Positions 7,755-16,132 of a stretch of 21,043 nt of DNA are shown here, in pieces (position 1 is the first letter of the stretch; every line of letters begins with the position of its first letter). Below the pieces are notes generated by a model that saw only the letters and a program-made list of their open reading frames with translations, was not told the DNA's origin and searched no databases. This stretch comes from Paludibacteraceae bacterium (GTDB lineage: Bacteria; Bacteroidota; Bacteroidia; Bacteroidales; Paludibacteraceae), in contig CAJGDW010000015.1 of assembly GCA_904502115.1 (NCBI GenBank), forward strand, positions 1 through 21,043, written 5' to 3'. A program made the position numbers and the translations under genes.

Positions 7755-8909
7755 TTAAAAATTATCAGAGAAATATGCCTTGGGCAATTGACGCAAATTG
7801 TACATCGAACTCATTACTTCGCCGTAAGCACCTGCCGAGCGCAAAGCAATAAGGTCGCCACGACGCACTTCGTTTAGCGGTACTTCTTTGCCAAATACGT
7901 CCGACGATTCGCAAATAGGACCTACTACGTCGTAGGTTTGCTCAGCAAGGTTGCTGCTAAGGTTTTCGATGCGATGGTAAGCATCGTACATAGCAGGACG
8001 GATTAGCTCGGTAAAGCCAGCATCAAGGATGGCAAATTTCTTCACTTCGCCTTCTTTTACGTACAAAACACGGCTAATAAGGCTACCGCACTGACCTACC
8101 ACAGCACGACCCAATTCAAAGTGAAGTGCTTGGCCTTCTCTGCGTTCTACCAATTGATTGAATACGGCAAAATAGTTGGCAAAGTCGGGAATGTTAATGT
8201 GGTTAGGGTGGTGATAATCAATGCCCAAACCGCCCCCAAAGTTCATGTTGGCAAAAGAGAATCCTTGTGCTTCTAGGTCGCTTTGCAATTCGTTGGCTTT
8301 GATACACAAGTCTTTGAATGCTGACATATCGGTAATTTGCGATCCGATGTGGAAATGCAAACCAACTACCTCAATATTGGCAAGGCTTTGTGCTTCTTTC
8401 AAAACACCCGCAATTTGGCTCAGGTTGATGCCAAATTTGTTTTCCGATAAACCGGTGGTAATTTTAGCATGGGTATGCGCATCCACATTGGGGTTTACCC
8501 TAAACTCAACGCGTGCGGTCTTGTTTTGTGCAGCTGCCAATTCGTTGATGATGTGTAATTCAGGGATAGATTCAACGTTGAAACAGAAAATATCGGCTTT
8601 TAGCGCCAAGTTGATTTCCCAATCGGCTTTGCCCACGCCGGCAAATACAATTTTATCGGCAGGGAAACCAGCATCAAGCGCAGCTTGCACTTCGCCACCA
8701 CTTACGCAGTCTGCTCCAAAACCATAGCTAGCAATTTCTTGCAAAATACGAGGATTGGCATTGGCTTTAATGGCATAGTGTTGGCAAAAACCGTATTGTT
8801 CGGTTTCTTTTTTAATAGCCTCTAGGGTCTTTTTTAGTAGGGCCATATCGTAAAAATAGAATGGAGTTTGCACCCCATTCCATTTATCAATCGGAAAGTT
8901 TCCTTTCAT
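7755..8909 (-). CDS. lysA: Diaminopimelate decarboxylase
   Basis: LysA removes CO2 from meso-diaminopimelate to make L-lysine, using pyridoxal phosphate. The 384-residue protein has the PLP lysine at Lys48 in HYAIKAN, the substrate-side VSGGEV, HFHIGSQ (185-191), the phosphate-binding GGGLGI and the active-site Cys333-Glu334 in CESSDVFG. AYGEVMSSMYN closes the active site. The usual EPGR is ELGR here (265-268). ATG 8909 is chosen, four bases after the lysC stop. A longer in-frame start at 8951 would add 14 residues lying within lysC and not typical of the family. The gene is coupled to lysC and followed by a glycosyltransferase. Confidence 0.95.
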   Translation of the reverse strand: MKGNFPIDKWNGVQTPFYFYDMALLKKTLEAIKKETEQYGFCQHYAIKANANPRILQEIASYGFGADCVSGGEVQAALDAGFPADKIVFAGVGKADWEINLALKADIFCFNVESIPELHIINELAAAQNKTARVEFRVNPNVDAHTHAKITTGLSENKFGINLSQIAGVLKEAQSLANIEVVGLHFHIGSQITDMSAFKDLCIKANELQSDLEAQGFSFANMNFGGGLGIDYHHPNHINIPDFANYFAVFNQLVERREGQALHFELGRAVVGQCGSLISRVLYVKEGEVKKFAILDAGFTELIRPAMYDAYHRIENLSSNLAEQTYDVVGPICESSDVFGKEVPLNEVRRGDLIALRSAGAYGEVMSSMYNLRQLPKAYFSDNF

Positions 8910-8913
8910 AATC

Positions 8914-10233
8914 TTAGTTGAATAAGTTTTGGCTAAGTGCGTTAAGTGCACGTTGTTTGTTGTCGGCTTGAATCAAGAACGATACGTTAAAGTTGCTACC
9001 ACCGTAAGAAATCATGCGGATAGGAATTTCTTTTAGAGCGTTTACAATTTGTGCTTGGAAACCAACGTTTTCGCTGTTCATGTCGCCCACTACACAAATA
9101 ATAACCATGTCTTTTTCTACGGTAACGGTGCCAAATGTTTTTAGTTCGTTTACAATTTCGTCCAAGTGTTTGGTGTTGTCGATGGTAACCGATACACCTA
9201 CTTCCGATGTGGTAACCATATCGATTGATGTTTTGTGGTTAGCAAAACATTCAAATACTTTGCTCAAGAAACCGTGTGCCAACAACATTCTGCCCGATTT
9301 AATTTTGATAGCCGTAATGTTGTCTTTTGCAGCAACGGCTTCAATCTTATGAGGGGTAAGCTCGGTCGAAATAAGGGTACCAGGAGCTTTTGGATCCATG
9401 GTGTTCAACAAACGAACAGGAATGTTTTCTAGTTTAGCAGGCAAAATACAGGTTGGGTGCAAAATTTTAGCACCAAAGTAAGCCAATTCAGCTGCTTCTT
9501 CAAAGTGCAATTTAGCTACAGGTTTGGTATTTTCTACAAAACGAGGGTCGTTGTTGTGCATACCGTCAATGTCGGTCCAAATTTGGATTTCGCTTGCTTT
9601 TACAGCAGCACCTACCAACGATGCAGTATAATCGCTACCACCACGTTGTAGGTTGTCAATTTCGTTGTATGCGTTGCGGCAAATAAAACCTTGTGTAATG
9701 TAAATTTCGGTATCAGCAGGCAATTTAGCCAATTCTTTGGTCAAATGTTCGCGGATATATGCGGTGTCAGGTTCGTTGTTTTTATCGATGCGCATGTAAT
9801 CCAATGCAGGTAGCAATACCGATTTACGACCAATTTCTTGCAAGTATAGGTTTACCATAGCAGTCGACATCAATTCGCCTTGCGCCAAAATGATTTTTTC
9901 GTCGAATAGCAAGAATACGTTTTGTTTGGTAAAGTTGCGCAAAAGTTCAAAGTTTTGTTTAACACATTCGGTTGCTTTTGCTTTGTATTCGTCTGAGGTA
10001 TACAATTCGTCGATAACCGCAGCGTATTTCTTTTCCAATTGGTTAATTACTTCATTAGCACTTACGGGATTTTTCTTGTATAAGTAGTCTGCAATTTCTA
10101 CCAAGGTATTGGTAGTTCCCGACATAGCCGACAAAACCACGATTTTTTGTTGACCGTCGGCAATTAGTGCTGCTACTTCTTTCATGCGTTTTGCAGAACC
10201 TACGGATGTTCCGCCAAATTTTAATACTTTCAT
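8914..10233 (-). CDS. lysC: Aspartate kinase
   Basis: Aspartate kinase phosphorylates L-aspartate, the first step towards lysine, diaminopimelate, threonine and methionine. At 439 residues it is a monofunctional enzyme: there is no homoserine dehydrogenase domain. KFGGTSVGSAKRM (5-17) is the nucleotide-binding start. QGFICRNAYNEIDNLQRGGSDYT holds substrate-binding residues, with WTDIDGM and FGAKILHP further on. Two ACT domains occupy about 305-439; they begin near NITAIKIKSGRM and include MVTTSEVGVSVTIDN, the region that senses amino acids in this family. It is the first gene of the lysC-lysA-glycosyltransferase operon. A -7 box lies 22 bases before its ATG, and a terminator-like hairpin lies further upstream. 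Confidence 0.96.
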   Translation of the reverse strand: MKVLKFGGTSVGSAKRMKEVAALIADGQQKIVVLSAMSGTTNTLVEIADYLYKKNPVSANEVINQLEKKYAAVIDELYTSDEYKAKATECVKQNFELLRNFTKQNVFLLFDEKIILAQGELMSTAMVNLYLQEIGRKSVLLPALDYMRIDKNNEPDTAYIREHLTKELAKLPADTEIYITQGFICRNAYNEIDNLQRGGSDYTASLVGAAVKASEIQIWTDIDGMHNNDPRFVENTKPVAKLHFEEAAELAYFGAKILHPTCILPAKLENIPVRLLNTMDPKAPGTLISTELTPHKIEAVAAKDNITAIKIKSGRMLLAHGFLSKVFECFANHKTSIDMVTTSEVGVSVTIDNTKHLDEIVNELKTFGTVTVEKDMVIICVVGDMNSENVGFQAQIVNALKEIPIRMISYGGSNFNVSFLIQADNKQRALNALSQNLFN

Positions 10234-10255
10234 GATGTGTTTATTTAAATCCGTA

Positions 10256-10263
10256 CAAAAATA
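10256..10263 (-). promoter_or_regulatory. Probable lysC promoter, -7 element
   Basis: TATTTTTG on the minus strand fits TAnnTTTG and lies 22 bases upstream of the lysC ATG. At a 20-nt spacing the upstream tetramer is ACTG, a poor match to TTTG. The -33 element is therefore weak, and this could be a promoter needing an activator or a chance match in AT-rich DNA. Confidence 0.45.
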
Positions 10264-10296
10264 CAGTTTTTTCTTGAATTAATCAGTAGAGTGGAT

Positions 10297-10334
10297 AAAA
10301 AAAACAATGGGTTACCACGCCAGGTAACCCATTG
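10297..10334 (-). terminator. Intrinsic terminator upstream of lysC
   Basis: CAATGGGTTACC (10305-10316) and GGTAACCCATTG (10323-10334) form a perfect 12-bp stem with a six-base loop. On the minus strand the stem is followed by eight T residues (10304-10297). It can end transcripts from the META-domain gene or from the nearer promoter at 10384-10414. It lies 63 bases before the lysC start, so it could also act as an attenuator. Confidence 0.9.
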
Positions 10335-10378
10335 CCCCATCTTAATTCTTAATCTTTTTCTTACGAAGAAAACTAATA
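10297..10378 (-). ncRNA. Candidate small RNA or lysC leader, about 80 nt
   Basis: A Bacteroidetes-type -7 box and a strong terminator bracket about 80 bases with no normal ORF. The predicted RNA holds a 7-bp AT-only hairpin (10356-10362 with 10366-10372), then the terminator hairpin. Between them runs a codon series AAG AAA AAG ATT AAG AAT TAA (10362-10342). If translated this gives a Lys-rich peptide, but no ATG, GTG or TTG precedes it in frame. It could be a stand-alone small RNA, an attenuator of the lysine genes, or merely the tail of the upstream transcript. Confidence 0.35.
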
Positions 10379-10383
10379 TGTTA

Positions 10384-10414
10384 CAAAGGTACGTTTTTTT
10401 CTCTACGAAAGAAA
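10384..10414 (-). promoter_or_regulatory. Putative promoter in the META gene-lysC gap
   Basis: TACCTTTG on the minus strand (10391-10384) fits TAnnTTTG. TTTC (10414-10411), 19 nt upstream, is one base off the -33 element. Nothing but the candidate small RNA lies between it and the terminator at 10297-10334. Confidence 0.45.
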
Positions 10415-10463
10415 TATTCGGTAAGAAAAAACGTGTTCAATAACAAATTTTAACATTTTATCC

Positions 10464-10967
10464 TTACTTTCTGACAAATGTCAAAACAACGTTATTGTTT
10501 TTGTCTTTTAGTTGCAATGTGCTAGCATTGCACTCTATGCTACTAACTTGTCCCATGGCCATGAAGAAATTATCTTCTGTTTCCATGTTGGCACACATCA
10601 TTTTGGTGCTGCCCATATTGTCAAACTTCAATGCACTAGGATTGGTAGTGTCGGTAATGAAACTGCCAAAGAAACTGTTGCATCCTGCATTGCCATTTAC
10701 CTTATTTTCGTTTGTATCAAAAATAATAAAAGGTGCTGGTTTGCCTTCTTCACTTTCTATCTGTTTGCCGTTGATTTCAGTTAGTGTCCATTCGCCTGAA
10801 AAACTAACTGCTTTAACTTCTGCTTTGGTTTGTTTATCACATACTTGCTTTTCGCATGTTTGTTTTTCGCATGCTTCTTTATCGCATGTTTGTTTATCAC
10901 AAGTTTGTTTGTTACAAGCCATCAAGGTGGTAGCCATAGCAGCTACAATAAATAACATCTTTTTCAT
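10464..10967 (-). CDS. META-domain lipoprotein with Cys-pentapeptide repeat
   Basis: This 167-residue lipoprotein has a clean signal peptide ending in the lipobox LMAC, with Cys18 the lipidated residue. Directly after it lies a periodic stretch: Cys at 18, 23, 28, 33, 38 and 43, each unit C-[N/D/E]-K-[Q/E]-[T/A/V]. From about residue 55 follows a META/HslJ-like domain (PF03724): FSGEWTLTEINGK, NAGCNSFFGSF and STKMMCANMETEDNFF are its hallmarks. HslJ-type proteins are linked to stress resistance in other bacteria, but the molecular role is unclear. The five free Cys residues of the repeat would sit close to the membrane and could bind metal or form disulfides; this is inference. It stands alone, after the nifJ terminator and before the lysC gap. 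No promoter box is clear upstream. Confidence 0.88.
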   Translation of the reverse strand: MKKMLFIVAAMATTLMACNKQTCDKQTCDKEACEKQTCEKQVCDKQTKAEVKAVSFSGEWTLTEINGKQIESEEGKPAPFIIFDTNENKVNGNAGCNSFFGSFITDTTNPSALKFDNMGSTKMMCANMETEDNFFMAMGQVSSIECNASTLQLKDKNNNVVLTFVRK

Positions 10968-10988
10968 AATTCTATCTCTTTACGGGTT

Positions 10989-11027
10989 AAAAAAAGTAGT
11001 TGTAAGGATTGCCCCTACAACTACTTT
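10989..11027 (-). terminator. Intrinsic terminator of nifJ
   Basis: AAAGTAGTTGTA (10993-11004) pairs perfectly with TACAACTACTTT (11016-11027) around an 11-base loop. On the minus strand it runs into seven T residues (10995-10989). It begins 22 bases after the nifJ stop. The META gene start lies just beyond, so read-through could supply that gene. Confidence 0.88.
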
Positions 11028-11049
11028 GACGTTATAACCGTTTCAAGGT

Positions 11050-14000
11050 TTAATCGTTAGACCATTGTTTTTCCATGCGTTTGTAGCTGTTGTAACGCCA
11101 TTTAGCGTTGTCTTCAGCTGCTTGGAACAATTCTTCTGCTTCGGCAGGATATTGTTTCATAACCGATGCATAACGAACTTCGCCTTTCAAGAAGTCTTTA
11201 AAGCCTTCCCAGTTAGGTTCTTTGCTATCCAAGCTGAATGGGTTTTTGCCTTCGGCTTCCAACGCTGGGTTGTAGCGCCACAAGTGCCAGTAACCACATT
11301 TAACCGCATTTTCTTGTTCTTCTTGAGCTTTGCCCATGCCTTTTTTCAAACCGTGGTTGATACAAGGAGCATAAGCAATTACCAATGATGGACCAGGATA
11401 TGCTTCTGCTTCGCGGATAGCTTTCAAGCATTGAGCTTGGTCGGCACCCATAGCAATTTGAGCTACGTAAACATAACCGTAGGTAGTAGCAATCATACCC
11501 AAGTCTTTTTTACGAACGCGTTTACCAGCAGCAGCAAATTTAGCGATAGCACCTACTGGAGTAGCTTTAGACGATTGACCACCGGTGTTCGAGTAAACTT
11601 CGGTATCCAATACCAAGATGTTTACGTCTTTGCCCGATGCAATTACGTGGTCAAGACCACCGTAACCGATATCGTAAGAAGCACCATCACCACCAATAAT
11701 CCATTGGCTGCGTTTGATTAGGTAACCGCTCAACGAGTCGATTTGTTTGCAGATGTCGCAGTCGCAAGCTTGAACAGCTGGAATGATTTGAGCTGCCAAT
11801 TCTTTGGTTTTTGCTGCATCGTTTTGGTTTTCGATCCAAGATTGGAACAAGGCTTTTAGCTCGTCGCTGCAGCAAGTGCAAGTTTGAGCTTTGGTCATCA
11901 AGTCGGTCAAACGAGCTTTCATTTTTTCGTTTGCTAGTTCCATACCCATACCAAATTCGCAGAAGTCTTCGAATAGCGAGTTAGCCCAAGCAGGACCTTG
12001 TCCTTTTTCGTTGGTGGTATAAGGAGTAGAAGGAACAGAACCTGAGTAGATAGACGAACAACCCGTTGCGTTAGCAATGATTTGACGGTCGCCAAATAGT
12101 TGCGACAACAATTTAACGTAAGGAGTTTCGCCGCAACCCGAGCAAGCACCCGAGAACTCAAATAGAGGAGTAGCGAATTGCGAATTCTTAACGTTGGCGT
12201 TGATGTCTACCAAGTCTTGTTTCGATTTAACGTTTTCTACGCAGTAGTCCCAGTTAGCAGCTTCGCCCAATTGGCTTTCCAAGCTAACCATTTTAAGAGC
12301 AGGACCACCCAATTTTGGATTACCAGGACATACGTCAACGCAGTTGCCGCAACCCAAGCAGTCCATAACACCTACTTGCATGCGGAACTTCATGCCTTTC
12401 ATAGCAGCAGGAGCTTTCATTTCAATCATGTCTGCATTCAAGCCAGCAGCTTCTTGATCGTCTAGTACGAATGGACGGATACAAGCGTGAGGACAAACGT
12501 AAGCACATTTGTTACATTGAATACAGTTGTCAGCATTCCAAACAGGAACGAATGCAGCTACACCACGTTTTTCGTATTTAGCGGTGCCAGCGTACCAAGT
12601 ACCGTCTTCGATGCCTTTGAATGCAGATACTGGCAACAAGTCGCCGTCTTGTGCATTGATAGGACGAACTACGTTGTTGATGAATGCTGGATCGTTGTTT
12701 TCGATAGCAGCGTCGTCAGCTAGGTTAGCCCAAGCTGGATCGATGGTTAATTGTTTGTATTCGCCACCGCGATCTACTGCAGCATTGTTTTTGTCAACGA
12801 TGTCTTGACCTTTTTTACCGTACGATTTAACAATGAATTTCTTCATTTGTTCTACAGCCAATTCTACTGGAATTACGCCGGTAATACGGAAGAATGCCGA
12901 TTGCAAAATGGTGTTGGTACGGTTGCCCAAACCAATTTCTTGTGCAATTTGAGTAGCGTTGATGTAGTAAACGGTAATGTTCTTTTGAGCAAAGTAACGT
13001 TTAACTTTGTTAGGCAAGTTTTTAGCCAATTCTTCTTCGTTCCATACGGTGTTCAACAAGAAAGTACCGTTTTCTTGCAAACCGCGGGTTACGTCATACA
13101 TACGCAAGTAAGCTTGTACGTGGCAAGCTACAAAGTTAGGCGTATTTACCAAGTAAGTACTGCGAATAGCGTTGTCGCCAAAACGCAAGTGCGAGCAGGT
13201 AAAACCACCCGATTTTTTAGAGTCGTACGAGAAGTATGCTTGGCAATATTTGTTGGTGTTGTCACCAATAATTTTAACTGAGTTTTTGTTAGCACCTACA
13301 GTACCGTCAGCACCCAAACCGTAGAATTTAGCTTCGAACATGCCAGCGCCACCTACAGCTACTTCTTCTTTTTTAGGAAGAGAAGTAAAGGTAACGTCGT
13401 CTTCGATACCAATGTTGAATTGGTTTTTAGGCTCGTTCATAGCCAAGTTTTCGTATACAGCCAAAATTTGAGCAGGAGTGGTGTCTTTCGAACCCAAACC
13501 GTAGCGACCACCTACTACAAGTGGAGCATCTTCTTGGTTGTAAAGAATGTCTTTTACGTCTAGGTACAAAGGTTCACCGTTAGCACCTGGTTCTTTGGTA
13601 CGGTCCAAAACAGCAATGCGTTTAGCCGATTTTGGAAGAGCAGCCAAGAAGTGTTTAGCAGAGAATGGACGGTACAAGTGTACTGCAACCAAACCTACTT
13701 TTTCGCCTTTTGCCATCAAATAGTCGATGGTTTCGCGAATAGCTTCGGTAACCGAACCCATAGCAATGATTACGCGGTCTGCGTCTTCTGCACCATAGTA
13801 GTTGAACAAACCATAGTTACGACCGGTAATTTTGCTGATTTCGTTCATGTATTCTTCTACGATAGCAGGAACGTTGTTGTAGTAACTGTTGCTGCTTTCG
13901 CGGTGTTGGAAGAAGTGGTCTGGGTTTTCGGCCATACCACGCATAACAGGTTTGTTAGGATTCAATGCGCGAGCACGGAATTCTGCCAATGCTTGTTGGT

Positions 14001-14592
14001 CGATAAGTGGAGCCAAGTCTTCGTTTTCAAGCGCTTCAATTTTTTGGATTTCGTGCGATGTACGGAATCCGTCAAAGAAGTTAAGGAAAGGAACGCGCGA
14101 TTTAATGGTAGCCAAGTGAGCAACACCTGCTAGGTCCATTACTTCTTGCACAGAACCTTCTGCTAGCATAGCAAAACCGGTTTGACGGCATGCCATAACG
14201 TCTTGGTGGTCGCCAAAGATACACAAAGCGTGCGAAGCCAATGTACGAGCTGATACGTGGAAAACGCAAGGCAACAATTCGCCTGCAATTTTGTACATAT
14301 TAGGAATCATTAGCAACAAACCTTGCGATGCGGTGTAAGTAGAGGTTAGCGCACCTGCTTGCAACGAACCGTGAACTGCACCAGCAGCACCGGCTTCCGA
14401 TTGCATTTCTTGTACCAAGACTGTTTCGCCAAAGATGTTTTTACGTCCGGCGGCAGCCCATTCGTCTACGTATTCGGCCATGGTGGACGAAGGCGTAATG
14501 GGGTAGATGGCAGCCACTTCAGAGAACATATACGAGATATGTGCAGCGGCTTGGTTTCCATCACATGTTAGAAATTTTTTTTCTTTTGCCAT
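11050..14592 (-). CDS. nifJ: Pyruvate:ferredoxin (flavodoxin) oxidoreductase
   Basis: This enzyme oxidises pyruvate with CoA to acetyl-CoA and CO2, passing electrons to ferredoxin or flavodoxin, and is central to anaerobic energy metabolism. All domains are in one 1180-residue chain, the normal full length. The N-terminal TPP-dependent part starts TCDGNQAAAHISYMFSE and has YPITPSSTMAE. Two ferredoxin-like clusters are bound by Cys690/693/696/700 and Cys745/748/751/755. Cys817, Cys820, Cys845 and Cys1077 fit the proximal [4Fe-4S] site. The TPP and magnesium site is IGGDGASYDIGYGGLDHV with VYSNTGGQ (from about 966). An insertion at about 900-950 adds six cysteines (905, 907, 908, 943, 945, 948). 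The gene follows rho by 40 bases, has no clear promoter box of its own, and ends at a strong terminator. Confidence 0.97.
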   Translation of the reverse strand: MAKEKKFLTCDGNQAAAHISYMFSEVAAIYPITPSSTMAEYVDEWAAAGRKNIFGETVLVQEMQSEAGAAGAVHGSLQAGALTSTYTASQGLLLMIPNMYKIAGELLPCVFHVSARTLASHALCIFGDHQDVMACRQTGFAMLAEGSVQEVMDLAGVAHLATIKSRVPFLNFFDGFRTSHEIQKIEALENEDLAPLIDQQALAEFRARALNPNKPVMRGMAENPDHFFQHRESSNSYYNNVPAIVEEYMNEISKITGRNYGLFNYYGAEDADRVIIAMGSVTEAIRETIDYLMAKGEKVGLVAVHLYRPFSAKHFLAALPKSAKRIAVLDRTKEPGANGEPLYLDVKDILYNQEDAPLVVGGRYGLGSKDTTPAQILAVYENLAMNEPKNQFNIGIEDDVTFTSLPKKEEVAVGGAGMFEAKFYGLGADGTVGANKNSVKIIGDNTNKYCQAYFSYDSKKSGGFTCSHLRFGDNAIRSTYLVNTPNFVACHVQAYLRMYDVTRGLQENGTFLLNTVWNEEELAKNLPNKVKRYFAQKNITVYYINATQIAQEIGLGNRTNTILQSAFFRITGVIPVELAVEQMKKFIVKSYGKKGQDIVDKNNAAVDRGGEYKQLTIDPAWANLADDAAIENNDPAFINNVVRPINAQDGDLLPVSAFKGIEDGTWYAGTAKYEKRGVAAFVPVWNADNCIQCNKCAYVCPHACIRPFVLDDQEAAGLNADMIEMKAPAAMKGMKFRMQVGVMDCLGCGNCVDVCPGNPKLGGPALKMVSLESQLGEAANWDYCVENVKSKQDLVDINANVKNSQFATPLFEFSGACSGCGETPYVKLLSQLFGDRQIIANATGCSSIYSGSVPSTPYTTNEKGQGPAWANSLFEDFCEFGMGMELANEKMKARLTDLMTKAQTCTCCSDELKALFQSWIENQNDAAKTKELAAQIIPAVQACDCDICKQIDSLSGYLIKRSQWIIGGDGASYDIGYGGLDHVIASGKDVNILVLDTEVYSNTGGQSSKATPVGAIAKFAAAGKRVRKKDLGMIATTYGYVYVAQIAMGADQAQCLKAIREAEAYPGPSLVIAYAPCINHGLKKGMGKAQEEQENAVKCGYWHLWRYNPALEAEGKNPFSLDSKEPNWEGFKDFLKGEVRYASVMKQYPAEAEELFQAAEDNAKWRYNSYKRMEKQWSND

Positions 14593-14632
14593 TTGGATTG
14601 AAATTAAGTGTGAATATTATTGTTTTATTTTG

Positions 14633-16123
14633 TTATCCATTCATGGATGCTAAAAATTCTTCGTTCGATTGGGTTCCTTCGATGCGCGATTTTAAGAACT
14701 CCATGGCTTCTACCGAGTTCATGTCCGATAGGTGGCGGCGAAGCACCCACATGCGGTTCAAAATGCCTTCGTCTAGGAGTAAATCGTCGCGGCGTGTACC
14801 CGATGCCATGATGTCGATGGCAGGGAATATGCGGCGGTTCGACAATTTGCGATCCAATTGCAATTCCATGTTACCCGTTCCTTTGAATTCTTCAAAAATA
14901 ACATCGTCCATTTTAGAACCGGTTTCGGTTAGGGCAGTGGCAATGATGGTTAAACTACCACCGTTTTCGATGTTACGAGCTGCACCAAAGAAACGTTTGG
15001 GTTTGTGTAGGGCGTTGGCGTCTACACCGCCCGATAAAACTTTGCCCGATGCAGGAGCCGTAGTATTGTAGGCACGTGCTAAACGAGTAATAGAATCGAG
15101 CAAAATAACCACATCGTGGCCGCATTCTACCATGCGTTTGGCTTTTTCGTGTACAATCGATGCTACTTTTACGTGTTTTTCGGCTGGTTCGTCAAAAGTA
15201 GACGATACCACTTCGGCACGTACGCTGCGCGCCATGTCGGTTACCTCTTCGGGGCGTTCGTCTATCAACAAGATAATCATGTACACCTCGGGGTGGTTTT
15301 CCAAAATAGCGTTAGCAAGCTCTTTTAGCAATACGGTTTTACCGGTTTTGGGTTGAGCAACAATAAGTCCGCGTTGACCTTTGCCAATAGGGCTGAACAA
15401 ATCAACAATGCGGGTTGATAGGGTGGCATTTTTGCCGTGGCTCAAATCGAATTTTTCTTCGGGGAAAAGGGGAGTAAGGTGTTCAAAGGGAACACGGTCG
15501 CGTACAAACGAAGGGTCGCGTCCGTTAATTTTCTCAACCCTTACCAAAGGAAAATATTTTTCGCCTTCTTTGGGTGGACGAATAGGACCGTCAACGGTAT
15601 CACCCGTTTTAAGGCCAAAAAGTCTAATTTGCGATTGCGATACGTACACATCGTCGGGCGATGGAAAGTAATCGTATTCGGGCGAACGCAAGAAACCGTA
15701 GCCGTCTTGTACAATTTCCAACACACCTGTTCCACGAATAATGTCGTCAAATTCGTAAGGCTTTTCGTGTTTCTCGTTGCGTTCTGTTTTTTCTACCTTT
15801 TCAGTAACTACTTCTTCTTTTTCAGCTTTAGCTGCTTTTTCTTCTTTTTCTTGGCGAAGCAATTTGGCAGCAATGGTTTCCATTTCTACACCAGTCATAT
15901 CGTCGTCTACAGAAACGGGTGCAACAGGAGTTACCTCTTCTGTTACTTTTTTGCGTCTTCCACGGGTTGCTTTGGGAGTGCTGATGGTTTCTTCAGCTTC
16001 TGCAACCGTTAAGGTTTGTTCAGTAGGGATATCTTTGGTAACAGATTTAGGCAATTCAACTTTCTGAGGGGCAGAACGTTTAATGCGTTCACGTTTTTTC
16101 TTTTCAACAACTTCTTCGGCCAT
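14633..16123 (-). CDS. rho: Transcription termination factor Rho
   Basis: Rho is a hexameric RNA-driven helicase that ends transcription. From ATG 16123 the protein has 496 residues. The RNA-binding OB domain is at about 125-200 (GTGVLEIVQDGYGFLR, DDVYVSQSQIRLFGL). Then come Walker A AQPKTGKT (256-263), the catalytic Glu in LIDERPEEV, Walker B VVILLD (338-343) and the Q-loop SGKVLSGGVDAN. The R-loop is GSKMDDVIFEEFKGTG, and RRDDLLLDEGILNRMW closes the family core. The first 120 residues are charged, low-complexity and Lys/Glu-rich; the N-terminal helical Rho_N domain of E. coli Rho is not evident. An in-frame ATG at 16183 would add 20 residues resembling translated leader DNA; it lies downstream of the promoter and cannot be excluded. 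nifJ follows 40 bases later. Confidence 0.95.
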   Translation of the reverse strand: MAEEVVEKKKRERIKRSAPQKVELPKSVTKDIPTEQTLTVAEAEETISTPKATRGRRKKVTEEVTPVAPVSVDDDMTGVEMETIAAKLLRQEKEEKAAKAEKEEVVTEKVEKTERNEKHEKPYEFDDIIRGTGVLEIVQDGYGFLRSPEYDYFPSPDDVYVSQSQIRLFGLKTGDTVDGPIRPPKEGEKYFPLVRVEKINGRDPSFVRDRVPFEHLTPLFPEEKFDLSHGKNATLSTRIVDLFSPIGKGQRGLIVAQPKTGKTVLLKELANAILENHPEVYMIILLIDERPEEVTDMARSVRAEVVSSTFDEPAEKHVKVASIVHEKAKRMVECGHDVVILLDSITRLARAYNTTAPASGKVLSGGVDANALHKPKRFFGAARNIENGGSLTIIATALTETGSKMDDVIFEEFKGTGNMELQLDRKLSNRRIFPAIDIMASGTRRDDLLLDEGILNRMWVLRRHLSDMNSVEAMEFLKSRIEGTQSNEEFLASMNG

Positions 16124-16132
16124 AAAATTTGG

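Noticed and set aside
8221..8727. 168-residue plus-strand ORF
   Set aside because: It is antisense to lysA, which is supported by active-site motifs. There is no independent evidence for it.
8910..8951. 14-residue longer LysA start
   Set aside because: It lies within lysC coding sequence. The ATG at 8909 is four bases after the lysC stop and fits the family.
10234..10463. Lysine riboswitch upstream of lysC
   Set aside because: The lysine aptamer needs about 170 structured bases. Here there are only simple hairpins, with no multi-helix junction.
10495..11037. 180-residue plus-strand ORF with repeated CFSH/CLSH
   Set aside because: It is antisense to the Cys repeat of the META lipoprotein and runs through the nifJ terminator. 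It has no promoter.
15437..16012. 191-residue Phe-rich plus-strand ORF
   Set aside because: It is the antisense shadow of the Lys/Glu-rich start of rho: GAA/AAA codons read backwards give Phe-rich runs.
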